Below, piece after piece: positions 46,610 through 59,156 of a DNA stretch of 64,000 nt. Each line of letters begins with the position of its first letter. Position 1 is the first letter of the stretch. The stretch is taken from NCBI GenBank assembly GCA_949825025.1, contig OX463788.1, positions 26,669,036 through 26,733,035 of the forward strand, read 5' to 3'. The stretch is from Siphlonurus alternatus (taxonomy: Eukaryota > Arthropoda > Insecta > Ephemeroptera > Siphlonuridae). The notes under the pieces were generated by a model. That model was given only the letters and a program-made list of their open reading frames with translations, ran no database searches and was not told where the DNA came from. The position numbers and the translations under genes are program-made.

Positions 46610-47680
46610 AGCAGATCATAAAGATCGCAACAAAGTTCTCTAAATTTGATCATGATTCTTGGATCAGTTTGAAAAATAAAATTAATAAAATTGCTTTTTT
46701 TGCAAAATCATATATCAGGAGGCTATTTTAAATAATTAGCTTATGAACGTGAGTAATGTGATACAATGAGAGTCTAAAATTAGCAAACACTAAAAATATA
46801 TCATGTCATGTTAAAATTATTGTATATATTGAACATGAAAGTTTGATAGAATAAAATATCAAATATGTTAAAAAAAAATAGCTTGTAATTTTCAGTTTGT
46901 TTTGTGTAAATTGTAAGCGCATGAGATCAAAAGAGAGCATACATATTTTGTTAGGCCTGATATGAGCAGATTTTTGTGTGACTTTGTGCCTCGTCTGTGT
47001 ATGGATCCAGTGATGTGTGCTGTTCATGGGTATGCAGCAATGCAGGGGCGCGACACACGGCTGCTGATGCGAGCATGGTCAGACTCAAGGAGGACCGAGG
47101 GCGGCTGCTGTGTCTCCTGCTTGTTATAAGACTGCATGATGTCGGTATGAGTATTCAGGACCATGTGCCACATGTGATGCGGTCAAACTGAGAGCAAAGA
47201 TGTTTACCAGCTTGCCTTTATCTCTGTAGAGACCCCTAAGAAATAGAATATTGAATTATTCAAGAACTTGATCCCTGCTACTAAAAAGGGCAACAGAGAA
47301 CACATTTTAACTTTACCTCTATCTTGCCTCCTTTTTTCAAGTATTATAAAATCCATCTATAATTTATCATGAAAGATTTTTTTACTTTTTACTTTTTTTT
47401 TTTTTTTTTTTTTTTTGCATTGTCATTTTTTGTTATGGATACAACGTATACTAGTAAATTTTGTCAATGGCATTGTATTGTTAAGAATTTTGTTATGATG
47501 TATTCAGAAGTAAAAATAATTTCCCCGCATCGTTGGGTTTTCAATTGAGTCGGAAAATTTGTTTGCAAGAAAATACTCATATCAAGATGTCACTTCCAAT
47601 ATATAATATAAAGGTATATACGTACTGCACTGCACACTACAATAGTTTGTGAAGGAAACGTGTAACTATATACCAAATTT
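46610..47680. other. Non-coding DNA
   Basis: No gene recognised. The frame at 46997-47191 sits in a GC-richer patch but shows no motif. Poly-T run at 47393-47415. Confidence 0.45.
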
Positions 47681-47755
47681 CCAGGAGTCAGGGCGTGATA
47701 CTAAACAACATTTTAAACTAAAATGTAGTTTATAGTATCACGTCCTGACTCCTGG
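47681..47755. repeat. 75-bp near-perfect hairpin
   Basis: CCAGGAGTCAGGGCGTGATA and its complement form arms of about 36 bp with few mismatches and a loop of about 3 bases. It is compact enough to be a miRNA-like precursor or a minimal MITE. Confidence 0.75.
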
Positions 47756-48047
47756 AGGAAAAACTGTATCAAGATAAAAAACAATTAAACTCATTCGTGA
47801 TTTATGAATGAATATTAAATAATTACTTATTTTATATGTGAGCATTAAAACACATTTTGAACATTTTCTTAAATGATCACTAAATTTTTCTACTTTAATC
47901 GATATATATATATATATATGAGTTAGAACGCCTAAATTTCCGATTTAACATAATTTAATCAGAATTTTAGAACATGCCATACTATATATGATACCTAGAG
48001 TTTTGTCAATATACAAAAATAATTAATGAACTCACGTACAAAACATC

Positions 48048-48048
<1 letters not shown>
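47756..48048. other. AT-rich non-coding DNA
   Basis: Nothing recognised. Confidence 0.5.
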
Positions 48049-48079
<31 letters not shown>

Positions 48080-48616
48080 GTAGGGTGGGGTTTTTGTGGG
48101 TGGGGGGTGGGCGCGAGCGCTATGTGGTGTATTCACTGTGTGGGGGGAACTATGTTTCGTGTATGGTGACCAGCCGGCCGGCTCAGGGAGATGTGGTGCC
48201 AATATATCGTAGTGGCCCGTGCAGTCAGGAAGTAGTCCCCTTGGCCTGACCCTCGTATGATGAACGCTCCTCATGGATATTTTCGGTGAGGCAGTGGTCT
48301 GAATGGTGAGAGGCTTTCCAAACGGGTGGGTGAAGCAAAGCTAATATCCGAACACAACAGTGAACGGCGCTCGCGGACGGGGATTGTGGGTCGGGGGAGA
48401 GGGTGCAAAGCTCAGTCGCGGTGGGGCTGATGGTCACTGCGGTGACACTATTCGTACGTCATGCTCGGGGTAATAGACCCGGGTCCTACGGGTGTGATTC
48501 CGTGGAGGCTGGGTAACACCGTGGCCGAAAGTCTGGCACTCCAAAGGGGCATTGTTGGGGAAAAACGAGGCACTGCTGGGTCTGTCCTATGACCAGGGCA
48601 ATCTAGTGGTGTCTCA

Positions 48617-48655
<39 letters not shown>

Positions 48656-48680
48656 ATAATAATAATAATAATAATAATAA
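48049..48680 (+). mobile_element. GC-rich retroposon unit 1 between (ATA)n tracts
   Basis: Begins after an AAT array (48050-48078) with TAGGGTGGGGTTTTTG and ends GTGTCTCAC followed by about 34 A and an (ATA)n tract. The A-rich tail shows a retroposed RNA with plus orientation. It is repeated, nearly unchanged, at 49238-49793. No intact ORF is visible. Confidence 0.7.
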
Positions 48681-49237
48681 TCAAGCCTCCAGTAGCTGGA
48701 TTACAGGGAGCGCGCCACGACTCCCAGCGATAAAGGGCACCCGGCTGTTCTTGACTCATGCTAAACACTGTGTGGGGAAAGTTCAGTACGCGACGCGTGG
48801 GACCGCGCCCTTGGGGCTCCACCTGGGGGTTGTTTAATTACAGCCCTCAGTCCATAGCTACTAACCGGTTATGGAGCCTGAGCTCTCCCTGCTGCCGCGG
48901 AGCTCAGAGTACCTAGGCAGCAAAATCTCGGCAATGCTGCGGACTCTTATAGTTTAACAGCAGACTATGAGAGGATAAATGCAACGGTCCCTAGCGCAAT
49001 TGTCGGAGGTTGCGTGAAGGAGTCCCCGGATGGCCGGCGTGATCAGTTTGCCGGCTTCACCTAGTGGCGGGGAGGTCCGTGGGATCGGCCACCTTACCAT
49101 CAGGGTGGTTTTGGTGGAGGTGGGTGCTCCACTCTGTGGGTGGATGGTTATTGGTGCACCGGAAACCTGCAGAGTGGGAGCGGCAGGCTGACGGAACGGT
49201 GGCTTACTTGACGCAAGTCAGGAGCAGCCGTGTCAGC
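48681..49237 (+). mobile_element. GC-rich upstream part of retroposon unit 2
   Basis: It starts just after an (ATA)n tract and runs without a break into the second copy of the TAGGGTGGGG block. 48681-49793 may therefore be a longer copy of the same retroposon, of which unit 1 is a 5'-truncated version. No recognisable protein. Confidence 0.5.
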
Positions 49238-49830
49238 GTAGGGTGGGGTTTTTGTAGGTGGGGGGTGGGCGCGAGCTCTATGTGGTGTATTCACTGTGTG
49301 GGGGGAACTATGTTTCGTGTATGGTGACCAGCCGGCCGGCTCAGGGAGATGTGGTGCCAATATATCGTAGTGGCCCGTGCAGTCAGGAAGTACTCCCCTA
49401 GGTCTGACACTAGTATGACGAACGCTCCTCATGGATATTTTCGGTGAGGCAGTGGTCTGAAGGTGAGGCTCTCCAAACGGGTGGGTGAAGCAAAGCTAAT
49501 ATCCGAACACAACAGTGAACGGCGCTCGCGGACGGGGATTGTGGGTCGGGGGAGAGGGTGCAAAGCTCGGTCGCGGTGGGGCTGATGGTCACTGCGGTGA
49601 CACTATTCGTACGTCATGCTCGGGGTAATAGACCCGGGTCCTACGGGTGTGATTCCGTGGAGGCTGGGTCTCACCGTAGCCGAAAGTCTGGCACTCCAAA
49701 TGGGCAATGTTGGGGAAAAAACGATTCACTGCTGGGTCTGTCTTATGACCAGGACAATCCAGTAGTGTCTCACAAAAAAAAAAAAAAAAAATAAAAAATA
49801 ATAAAAAAAAAAATAATAATAATAATAATA
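49238..49830 (+). mobile_element. GC-rich retroposon unit 2 (direct repeat of unit 1)
   Basis: A direct repeat of about 48079-48652, differing by scattered substitutions and small gaps, again ending GTGTCTCAC, poly(A) and (ATA)n. Minus-strand frames inside, such as 49589-50017, include the poly(A) translation and are not genes. Confidence 0.75.
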
Positions 49831-50300
49831 AAGGGCATCCGGCCATGGCTTGAGCGTCGGCTCTTGTCCTGGCTCGCGGTACGCGTCCCCCCGCGCCCAG
49901 GAAGGACATGCGGGTTGGAGGTTGCCTTGCGAGTGTGACCTCTGGCCCGTAGCCTGTGGTTCTTGTACCACAGGGCGGCCAGGGCATTGGTTTGGGAAGC
50001 CCAAGATGCATCCCCACCTCTAAGTGCCCTGGTTAAAGGCATCCAGCACCCCGAGTGCTAGCGGAAATGTGTCCCACCGCGCCTAGGAGAGGACCTGCCC
50101 GAAAGGCTGTGTGATGGGCTCTTTGCGGGTGTACCCGGGAAGCCCTCATTGCCCGCAGCTGAGCAGGAGACGCAGGATCGTAACATCACCAACAGGAACA
50201 GCGGGCGCCTTCATCTTGGCCCAATTGGGCCCGGTGCTGGCGCTTAAACACCCCAACTAAGTTGGGAGTTAAAAACACAAATAATAATAATAATAATACA
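49831..50300 (+). mobile_element. GC-rich retroposon unit 3 ending in (ATA)n
   Basis: Begins AAAGGGCATCCGGCC, similar to AAAGGGCACCCGGC at about 48726, and ends GTTAAAAACACAAATAATAA in an (ATA)n tract. Looks like another non-coding piece of a GC-rich LINE or related retroposon. Confidence 0.5.
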
Positions 50301-52890
50301 ATACAATACAATAATACAGTATAATACAATTCAGACGTTCAGACGCAAGATGGGAACCAGGGAGATTTTCCTCTTTGGGACCACGTCTGTATAATGTGAT
50401 TGTACAATTTGCTCATTATTTCCATCCTTGTTAGCATTCGAATTTCGAATCTTATCCTGTAGAAAATGTTATGATGCAGTCATTACACGTCTGCTCTCGT
50501 CTGTTGTTCGTTGGCTCGTCAAATACTCTGGACTTGTTAGCAAACGGTCGGGCAGGGCGGCGATGTATATGGCCATAATACACCGACCCAACACCCAACT
50601 TCATCCTGTCTTTAGAAGTTTGCCGAGATAAGAAAAGGTCCTCCTCCTACCTCTTACATCTGCACATCATCAGCAGGCTTGTTACCCTCCTATACCCTGA
50701 CGTCAGCAACCTTAAAACAACAACGGCATATATATGCAGCCACAACAACCTTTCCTTAAAAAGAATAGACTTGCCATTAGATATATTATATCGTTAAGTT
50801 TATGGCAGGACTAATAGACTATATACTGATAATAAAGGCACTACAAAATAAAATAAAAAAAAGGTTAATTTTATGACAGTTTTCTGTTCTGTATAGAGTG
50901 ATATAGAAAAGGGCTGTTTATACTCATGCACGTATCTAATCTAATGTTTGGGTACGTTTTTTGCAGCAATCCCAGCGTGGACATGTATGCAAACTTAACA
51001 TGTATTTAAATTTATATAACTCTAATTGAAAATACAGATATTTCATTTCTTATCAATAAATTATTATGGTGGCTAGTGGTGTATTGAATCGAACATTTTT
51101 GGCATTTTAAATACTTTTTAATTTTTTCTAACAAATAAAAATGAAAGAACATTAATAAAATTTGAATTCATTTCGGGTTTTGAGCATTTTGCCATGCAAC
51201 ATTCTAGTTCTGCGCATTTTTTCGGCCTTGGGCCTAATTCGGCTTTGGGTGCCAACCAACCTTACCTCGGGTGAAATAAGTAAATAAACAATATGAAAGT
51301 AATTCACAGATATTTTATTACTTCCATACGATGATCAGCTCCAGTTTTGAGACCATCATCTGGCCTTACAATATTATAGATCCGATTATATATAAAGATC
51401 GAGCATCTGTTAAGAAATTTGATGCGATCACGCGTCTGACGCGTCAGGTGGTTTGGTGGCTGATGTTCAGCGCTTCCTTTAGCCGCCGCTGTCACTGCAA
51501 TGTCTGCACCACACATGTGCACCACACTTGAGGGACTGCAGCCGTACTTCGTCTAAGCGGCTGCCTGCCTGGTGCTGCATGTGTACCTCAAAACAGCCCG
51601 AACGTTATTCTGCTAACTTTGCGAAATCTAATTATAAATAATAATATATTCAGAGGAAATTTTCCAATTGTCCAATTTTGCCAATTTTTTCCAGTGTGTA
51701 CTGTGTACTTTTTAATGTCCAATTGCAATATTTCCAAGTCTCATTTAAACGTCAAATGTAAAAAATGAGTACGGGCTGGATAACTGATTTTATCAATTAA
51801 TAAAATAAATTATAACTCACTTTAAAAGAAAATTTACGGAGCTTTAATTACACGTAATTGAGATTTTGTTACTTTCGAATTCTATCACGATACAATCAAG
51901 TTTGGTTTGCAGGCTGGCATGGCTGATGAATCAATAGGCTTCAATGAAGATGATATAGGTACTTCTACTACTTTTAATAAATGGTGTGTAAATTTTACAA
52001 TGTAACATTTAATATTTAATGTGGATAATTAAATTAAATAAAAAATAGCAAATAAATAAAATGATGAAACTACAGCTGTCCATTTTCTAATAAGTTCATT
52101 ATTTACGACGGATCTGCTGACGATGCCTCAAAAGACTAATAAAATTGTCCGTCGTCAACGAAGCTGTCATAATTGGAAAGTATTATGGGGTCATGTAATA
52201 TTTCTACATAGTGTTTTGTAAATTGAATAAAGTACATAACAAAAATCACTGATGGACGTTACACAAAAAATTGCACCATGCACCAATTTTTCCTGTTGCT
52301 ACAAAATTATCGTGTTTCAAAATTGCCCCTCTCAGAAACTGCGATATGCAAGCAAGAGACTGACCTACCCCAAGACAGGAAGCAGCTTCTCCGACAGCTA
52401 GGCAGGCAACGAGCAACCCCGCCCCACGCCTGTCATATCTTCCTGCTTACTTCTAGTTTCTCACGGAAATGTAGTAGATACAAGGGGAAGGGGGAAAAAA
52501 ACTTTTGTAAGGTTGTAACCTTTTTTTTAAAAAAAAATACTTTGGAAGGGGAGAAATTAAAAAAAATATATATATCTTTAGGTGCCTCTTAGAATTTTGG
52601 CGACACCAATGTTTACCAAACGTTAAGCAAAGTGCATCACCAAACACTTACATCGCCATGAGAGGCCTCTTTCGTCAGACCCATGATGCATACTTGCCTC
52701 TTACCTTTTTAAAGGAGTACTAGCTACGATAAAACGACACTGTTATGGAGAAGTACATATAGTGCAAACCTCTATAAAATATCTACATAGCATTAAAAAA
52801 CAAGCATACAATATAATACAATGTTGTATTTATTATTAATAATTATTACAATAACTGGAATATATTATACATATTTGCTTGATTGCTTCC
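50301..52890. other. AT-rich non-coding DNA
   Basis: No gene recognised. Frames at 50428-50631, 51304-51531 and 52278-52592 lack recognisable motifs. Confidence 0.45.
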
Positions 52891-53232
52891 AATAGAGTAT
52901 ATATCGACCTCAAAAATTTTGATTGCAAAAATGGATAGAGGGTGCAAAGTTATGCCACTCTGATTTTTTTTTTCAGATTTTTTAGAGCCCGGGAAGTATT
53001 GCTAAAAAGTGTTGCCGAGGTTGGGTTTGAACCCACGCTCCTTCTAGGTCCTATCCACTGAACTATATCCTTTTATTAGGAGAGGCGTCTAGAAGCGTCA
53101 CTTTCTCTGTACTTCCAATAATTTCTTAAATATAGTTCCACGGTACACAAATTCTGAAAAAAATCAGTGTAGCATAACCTTGCACCCTCTATCCATTTAT
53201 GTAATAAAAAATTTCGAAGTCGATATTCCATT
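52891..53232. mobile_element. Foldback MITE with tRNA-like core, copy G
   Basis: AATAGAGTAT...CGACCTC at the left and GAAGTCGATATTCCATT at the right. Read on the minus strand, the core has TAGTTCAGTGG (box A-like, 53055-53065) and GGGTTCAAACCC (box B-like, 53023-53034), only about 20 bases apart. It is therefore a tRNA-like sequence lacking part of the anticodon arm, embedded in a TIR element. Confidence 0.82.
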
Positions 53233-53444
53233 ATTATAGCTGTTTGTCTCCATAATTACTAATTATTCTTGAACATGCTTGATTTTACTTATGCTCAAGC
53301 TCACAGAGAGGTCTATAAAAAACGTAATATATATTATGCAATTCATAACTCATTAAAAACATATTGTTTGATTAACTATAATGAGAAAAAAAAACACTTA
53401 AAAATTGTTACAACAAATTTGATTTTAAAATGAAATTGTAATAT

Positions 53445-54075
53445 TGTCACAATTAGTGGCATTTTAAATTACAACACTAATTGTAATGCAAATGGCAATC
53501 AATTGTTTGAGCGCGACTATCGTGTGTACTTCGTGTACGCGTGGACACTCTGGACTTCCTATCATGTGTGAGGGCACTATGGGCGAGCTGTCCGGCCGGC
53601 GAGCAACTCAGCGCGATACAGTGATAGCGCGGACCAAGCAACCACGCAACACCGAGCCCTGCCGCTAGATTACAGTGTAGAGACAGTGTGTCCACATTAT
53701 CTGTAAAAACATTGATTGTAATGAGAGCCGTTGAGTATATAAGTTGGGTGTTGAGTGATCAAAATTAAGCAGCGGAACAACAAGCACCGCCGAGCTTCAC
53801 TTGGTTATTGGACACTCTGCAGCTGATCACAAACACACCAACATCTATACTCAGCGCTTCTCAATGTAAGTACACTAAATGTATTTCATAATGTTGTGTT
53901 AGAATAAATATTTGAAATTGCAAGTCAATATTTATAATGTTGTTTATTGAATTTAAACCTTTCTCAATCAAAGATCTCGGGTCCGTTACAGGACTGGCCT
54001 CGGAGTTATTGAATTTTTAAATTAAAATTAGAATAAAATATACCTCTCGCAGACGAGGTCCAGCGTAACGTGACA
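53445..54075 (+). mobile_element. Probable solo LTR
   Basis: It starts TGTCAC and ends GTGACA, matching the TG...CA rule with a 6-bp inverted terminus. It contains a TATATAA at 53736-53742, a plausible R region and AATAAA at 53903-53908 in the right order for U3-R-U5. No primer-binding site, polypurine tract or gag-pol ORF is adjacent, and flanks (AATAT, AAAAA) do not form a target duplication. Likely an old solo LTR of a Gypsy- or BEL-type element; moderate. Confidence 0.5.
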
Positions 54076-55022
54076 AAAAATGCTCAAAAAATTATATTAA
54101 AATGTTTAGCTGAGTTTGGATATTATATCTTGTCAGTATAATTTAGTTATTTCTGTATCATTCTTATTGTCGGTCATCGAATGGATTCTGTGGGAGAAAA
54201 GTTTTTTGGTAAGTTGGTGAGAAATATCTTTTGACAGAGTATGATGGCGTGACCACCGGGATATGAGAGTTGAGGCATAAAAAAATAAATAAAAAAATAC
54301 CCCTGGAGCGAACAGAGGCAGCAGCCAGCGATCAAGCAGGCTATCAAACATACACGATGGTGGCTGTGCGACTGCTTGCAATGGCAAACCAAACCGTGCC
54401 ACTCAACTCAAGATTTGATTATACTTTGATGACATCATATTATATCGACTAAAAAATATGTTACACAGAATATTATTTTAATACAAACCATATAGCTCAG
54501 ATTATATAAGTTGTATTATTTATAATGTATCAGAGAGACTCAGCGGCCTCAGCGAGTTAGATACATCGATCGTTAATGAAGTATATATGTATGTACATGT
54601 ATATATATGTACATGATATATATAATTACATATTTCTATTTAATTTTCTTTTGTACAGCTCTTAATTGCGAACTGTACATGGTGTACCTAACTACCTATT
54701 AATGCAACATAGAAACAATGAAAACAGTTTCTTTAAAAACGAACTTGAATCACAATTAATACGTAGTAATAAAAATATTATATATTATGAAAGAAAAAAA
54801 TATATATATAACAATAATTGTTAAACAAACATGCGCACATGATATTTAAAAATAACGAATTTGAAACAAACTAACTTATGTATTTGTAACTAATGAATTA
54901 TTTTACTAAATAAAACTTATACTCCATGCAGTAGAAATTAGGAATCTCTTTAATTCTCAATTAAATTTGGATTCTTCCTTTATACTGGATTATTAAGTTT
55001 TAACATGCAAACATAATTCAAC
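54076..55022. other. AT-rich non-coding DNA
   Basis: Nothing recognised. Confidence 0.5.
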
Positions 55023-55316
55023 GGACAACCTGCATGAAACAAAAATTTATTGCATAAATGTATAGAGGGTACCAAATTATGCTACTGTGATTTTTTTTTT
55101 CAGTTTTTTTTTTAGTCCCGGAACTATTTTTAAATAATTATTAAAAGTTCTGTAAGTTAAGTCAGCACCCCTGAATCCTTAATAAAGAGGAAAAAGCCTA
55201 GACACCTATTGACTATTGACGCCTCCAGGGAGCGTGCCCACACTTTCAGCAACCATTTTGATTTTCATAAAATTTGTCATTTCTGCAATAAAAAAATTTC
55301 ATGCAGGTTGTCCATA
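55023..55316. mobile_element. Foldback MITE, diverged copy H
   Basis: GACAACCTGCATGAAA at the left and TTTCATGCAGGTTGTC at the right form the termini. The inner block ATGTATAGAGGGTACCAAAT resembles the GAGTAYCGACCTC family. A related end occurs in the copy near 35240. Confidence 0.7.
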
Positions 55317-56571
55317 CTTAACATTTTCACTGTCAATTTATGTCAGCTAATATATATACAGTAGAGAAAGAAAATTGACTATAATATATATAATAATACA
55401 TATAGTATTTGAAAATATCCTGATAATACTATATAATACATGCATAAATATTTTGCCCGGGCCCCGGATATTACTTTCTAGCAGGCTGCAAACAGCGCAG
55501 ACTCGCGTCGTGTTAAGGTGAGTATATCAAAATGATCATATAACGATTTACTCAGTGGCAGCGCTGTAAGATGGCCTGGAGTGGCTCGTGACTCTGCGGG
55601 CATGTGTGTCACTGTGGGAATCTTTAATAATGCTTGCTGAGACTACTCAGCTCATACATACAGGCACTCCAAAACCTATATATTAAAAATATAGTTAATA
55701 TAAGCTTTGCAGACACTCATATAACAATCATAACATTCATAACCTTCTATTCCTATTTCAATGTAAAGCTTGGCATGATTCAATGAGTGTTACATAATTA
55801 TCAGGTATTTTTTAAAATTGTTTGAAATGTAAAAAAGAAAAGTTTTTAAATTTTAACATTTTGAAAACTTGAGACAATTTTTTATATCATGTAAAAAGTA
55901 TTTACTACAAAAAATTATGTGTCTTTGATATTGTATACTTATATTTTATACTGATATACACTGTATATAGGGGATAGGTTTACGTCACTAAAAAGAAGAA
56001 AAAAAAATATGATTGCTACTTTTTAAGTTAATTAATTAACTTATTTTCTTCAATTTCCTTGTATTTTGTGCCACGCACCTGATATTTTCGTGAGCAATGA
56101 CTTTGTGTGCACTGTAGACTTGAAAGAATCATGCGAGCAGGCTGAGCAGCGGAGACAAGCGCTATACTATACTGCTATACTGCTGCCCGTTTAGTGGAAG
56201 ATGTACAGTACATCATATTATACAGAAGCAGCACGTGCCAACTGCCACACTCCTTTCAGCTGAATCTGATTTCAGCAGCTTGCAGCCAGTAGCAACCCAA
56301 TACGTCTCTATTTTATATTTTATATGTACATGTACAAGGAACCCAATCAACCCAAAAATCCCCAGCATGTAGTTCCTACCGAGTCGATCACCGGCTGTCT
56401 TGCTCGGAAAATTATACATCAAACTTAATTAAATTGTAACGTATATCGCCACCAGTATACATCATCAAGTAAGTTTACACTGAGATTAATGAGTATACAC
56501 AACAGACACGTACCATGATGCTAGTTTTCTCTCGACTAGCATTTTCTGCTCTGAAAACAATGTTGCGAATC

Positions 56572-56631
<60 letters not shown>

Positions 56632-57418
56632 TGCTTGATATATATAGAGGGGGAAAAATTGTCCATGCAAATGCAAGCTATCATTTGCGATGAATGTGAT
56701 GATGCCTGGATTCTGGTTTTATGTAATTATTAATATTTATATCGATCGGTAGTCATCTGGCAAAACTGATCTTTTTTTTTTAACTTTACAGGAAAGCAAA
56801 AAAAAAAAAAAACTTCAACACTTTTTTTTAACATTTTTTAAGGCATCATAAAATATTAGAATTTTGATACAATTAATAATTAATTCAGGAAAAAATAAAA
56901 TGTCCCAAAATTAGCCAGATAGCCGATTTTGCCAGACTCAGTTTCAGGATTTTTTTAATTTAGCATTATAAAATAAGTTAATAATTAAATTATTCATTTT
57001 TGTGTATTGAGCAATAGGATTTTAATCTACATAAAAAATAATATTATGATACAATAATTGCATGTAATAATCATCACTTGAAAGTGAAGCTTCGTTGTTG
57101 TTGTTGTGCTTCTTTACAGTACTTAGCAATCTTATTATAGCATTAAATTTTATAATAATATATAATTATTATGTTTTAATTGTAACATAATAAATTATCA
57201 GCACTTTTGAATATTATTAGTATTATTACTATAGTATAACAAATTTATTTGTTTATAAAAATATATATATTTTTATTATTGAGCAAATTAAATTATCCCG
57301 AAAAAAAAATTACATATACATATATATGCACACATGACACAGTTACATATATAATATAATTCTACATAATTTTATGTGTACACTTGTAAATTAATACAAC
57401 TTTACAAAATACTGTAAT
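55317..57418. other. AT-rich non-coding DNA with (TA)n
   Basis: No gene recognised. A (TA)n array lies at 56575-56626. Confidence 0.5.
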
Positions 57419-57756
57419 GTACAATGAGATATTGGAATGTGAAAATTTTAGTGGCTTAATCGAAAGAAGGGGTAAAAATATGGTACTGTGAATTTTTCCA
57501 ATTTTTCTGAGACCGTTAACTATTTTTAAAAAATTATTGAAAGTCCATTTTAATGACGTCACGGGCGGCACTTCTTAAGAAAAAGGATAGGGCAGTGCTG
57601 CCCGTGACGTCATAAAATAATAGAGACTTTCAATAATTTTTTAAAAATATATAGTTCCCGGTGTCAGAAAATCTGAAAAAATTCACAGTACCATATTTTT
57701 ACACCTTTTTTTAGATTAAGCCACTAAAATTTTCACATTCTAATATATCATTGTAC
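57419..57756. mobile_element. Foldback MITE, diverged copy I
   Basis: A near-complete palindrome: GTGAAAATTTTAGTGGCTTA and its complement near the ends, and TGACGTCACGGGCGGCACT mirrored by GCTGCCCGTGACGTCA in the middle. The internal CTGAGACCGTTAACTATTT and AGTTCCCGGTGTCAG arms resemble the other foldback copies. Confidence 0.78.
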
Positions 57757-58439
57757 GCATATTTATATTATATAATGTCAATAAATATATGCAGTATATA
57801 CGCACCCAATGCGTTACTCTGCTCCCCCTTCATTTATAACAATTACACCAGCCATTATACTATAATTCGGAGACGTCTTTTTATCATTATTATTTTTTTT
57901 TTCTCCAGAGGAAGTTTAGACTCAAATATCTTGCTTCTTTCAAATTCAATATCAATGCCATGTAAGAGAAGAAAATCTAGTCATAAAAAGTACTAAAAAG
58001 CGACATGTTTTCTCATGGGGAGAACCACCAGGAAATTCTTTATCGTACCACCTGTGTCAATTGTCAATTCGGCTCTTTAAAGTTTAAATTCAATTATCAA
58101 TTGTGGCTACATTGGCTATATTGCAAAAATTGTATACTGTAGACATAAACAGAATCATTAAAATATAAGATTGGGCAACAGTCTAAATTATTATTTTTAT
58201 TATAATAATGTTTAATTAGTTATTGTATAGTTTTTTATTAATGCCAGAGGGAAATGAAAGACGAAGAGCATAGAAGAGCGGACACCAGCACGTGGCTGCA
58301 AACGTTTGGCTAAATGAAAATGTCCTTAGATATTAATTTTATTACAAAAAGCCAATAATAAAGCAAGAGAGGCTTAAAATATTATCATTATTATCAATGA
58401 GGAATTGGGAATTAAAAAACTGAAAAATAGGAATGTCAC
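57757..58439. other. AT-rich non-coding DNA
   Basis: Nothing recognised, although the last 150 bases may be decayed LINE sequence. Confidence 0.4.
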
Positions 58440-58885
58440 TCTAAAATAAAATGATGAAATTATAAGTGATCCAGCAAAAGTTGCTGAGATGTTTTGTAAA
58501 TACTTTGCAAAATTCAATAACACTCCTTCGAGCAGCAACTGTCAATGTGATATTTGCTGTTCATTTAAAAATCGTAATATTCCTAGCTTGTTTCTGTTTC
58601 CGATGAATCCTAAGGAAGTAGAGTTGGTAATAAAGAAAGTTTATAGAAAAATTTGCAGTGACGACCTCAATGAAATACCTGGGAGGCTTCTAATTGATTG
58701 TGCTGCCCTTATTGCTGCACCATATTCCATTTATTCCTAACTCGTCCTTTAGTCAGGGTGTTTTTCCGGATGCATTTAAACAAGCGAAGACAGTAGCTGT
58801 ACATAAGGATGGACCTACTGTAAATATTGACAATCATAGACCAGTTGCAATACTTCCATCTCCCTCAAAAATTTTGGGGTATCTT

Positions 58886-59103
58886 ATAATTTAAATCCAA
58901 AGTATTACGAAGTGAGATTGGCCAAAAAAGCGCTACAACGACGTTATGCTGTCGAGGTTGGAAAATTTCTTTCAACAGCATAGTATAATTTCGCATAATT
59001 TAAATCCGAAGTATTACGAAGTGAGATTGGCCAAAAAAGCGCTACAACGAAGTTATGCTGTCGAGGTTGGAAAATTTCTTTCAACAGCATAGTATAATTT
59101 CGC
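58886..59103 (+). repeat. 109-bp tandem duplication inside the LINE
   Basis: Two adjacent copies, 58886-58994 and 58995-59103, differ at about two positions. The duplicated segment includes LINE coding sequence (TTATGCTGTCGAGGTTGGAA) plus about 55 bases of non-LINE DNA. Confidence 0.88.
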
Positions 59104-59156
59104 ATAGACAATATTGTTTTCAAAAGGGTAAATCCACAAACTTGGCCTTATTCAAT

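Noticed and set aside
48448..50042. Proteins with poly-Phe/poly-Ile runs on the minus strand
   Set aside because: The runs come from poly(A) and (ATA)n tails, and the rest lies in repeated non-coding retroposon blocks.
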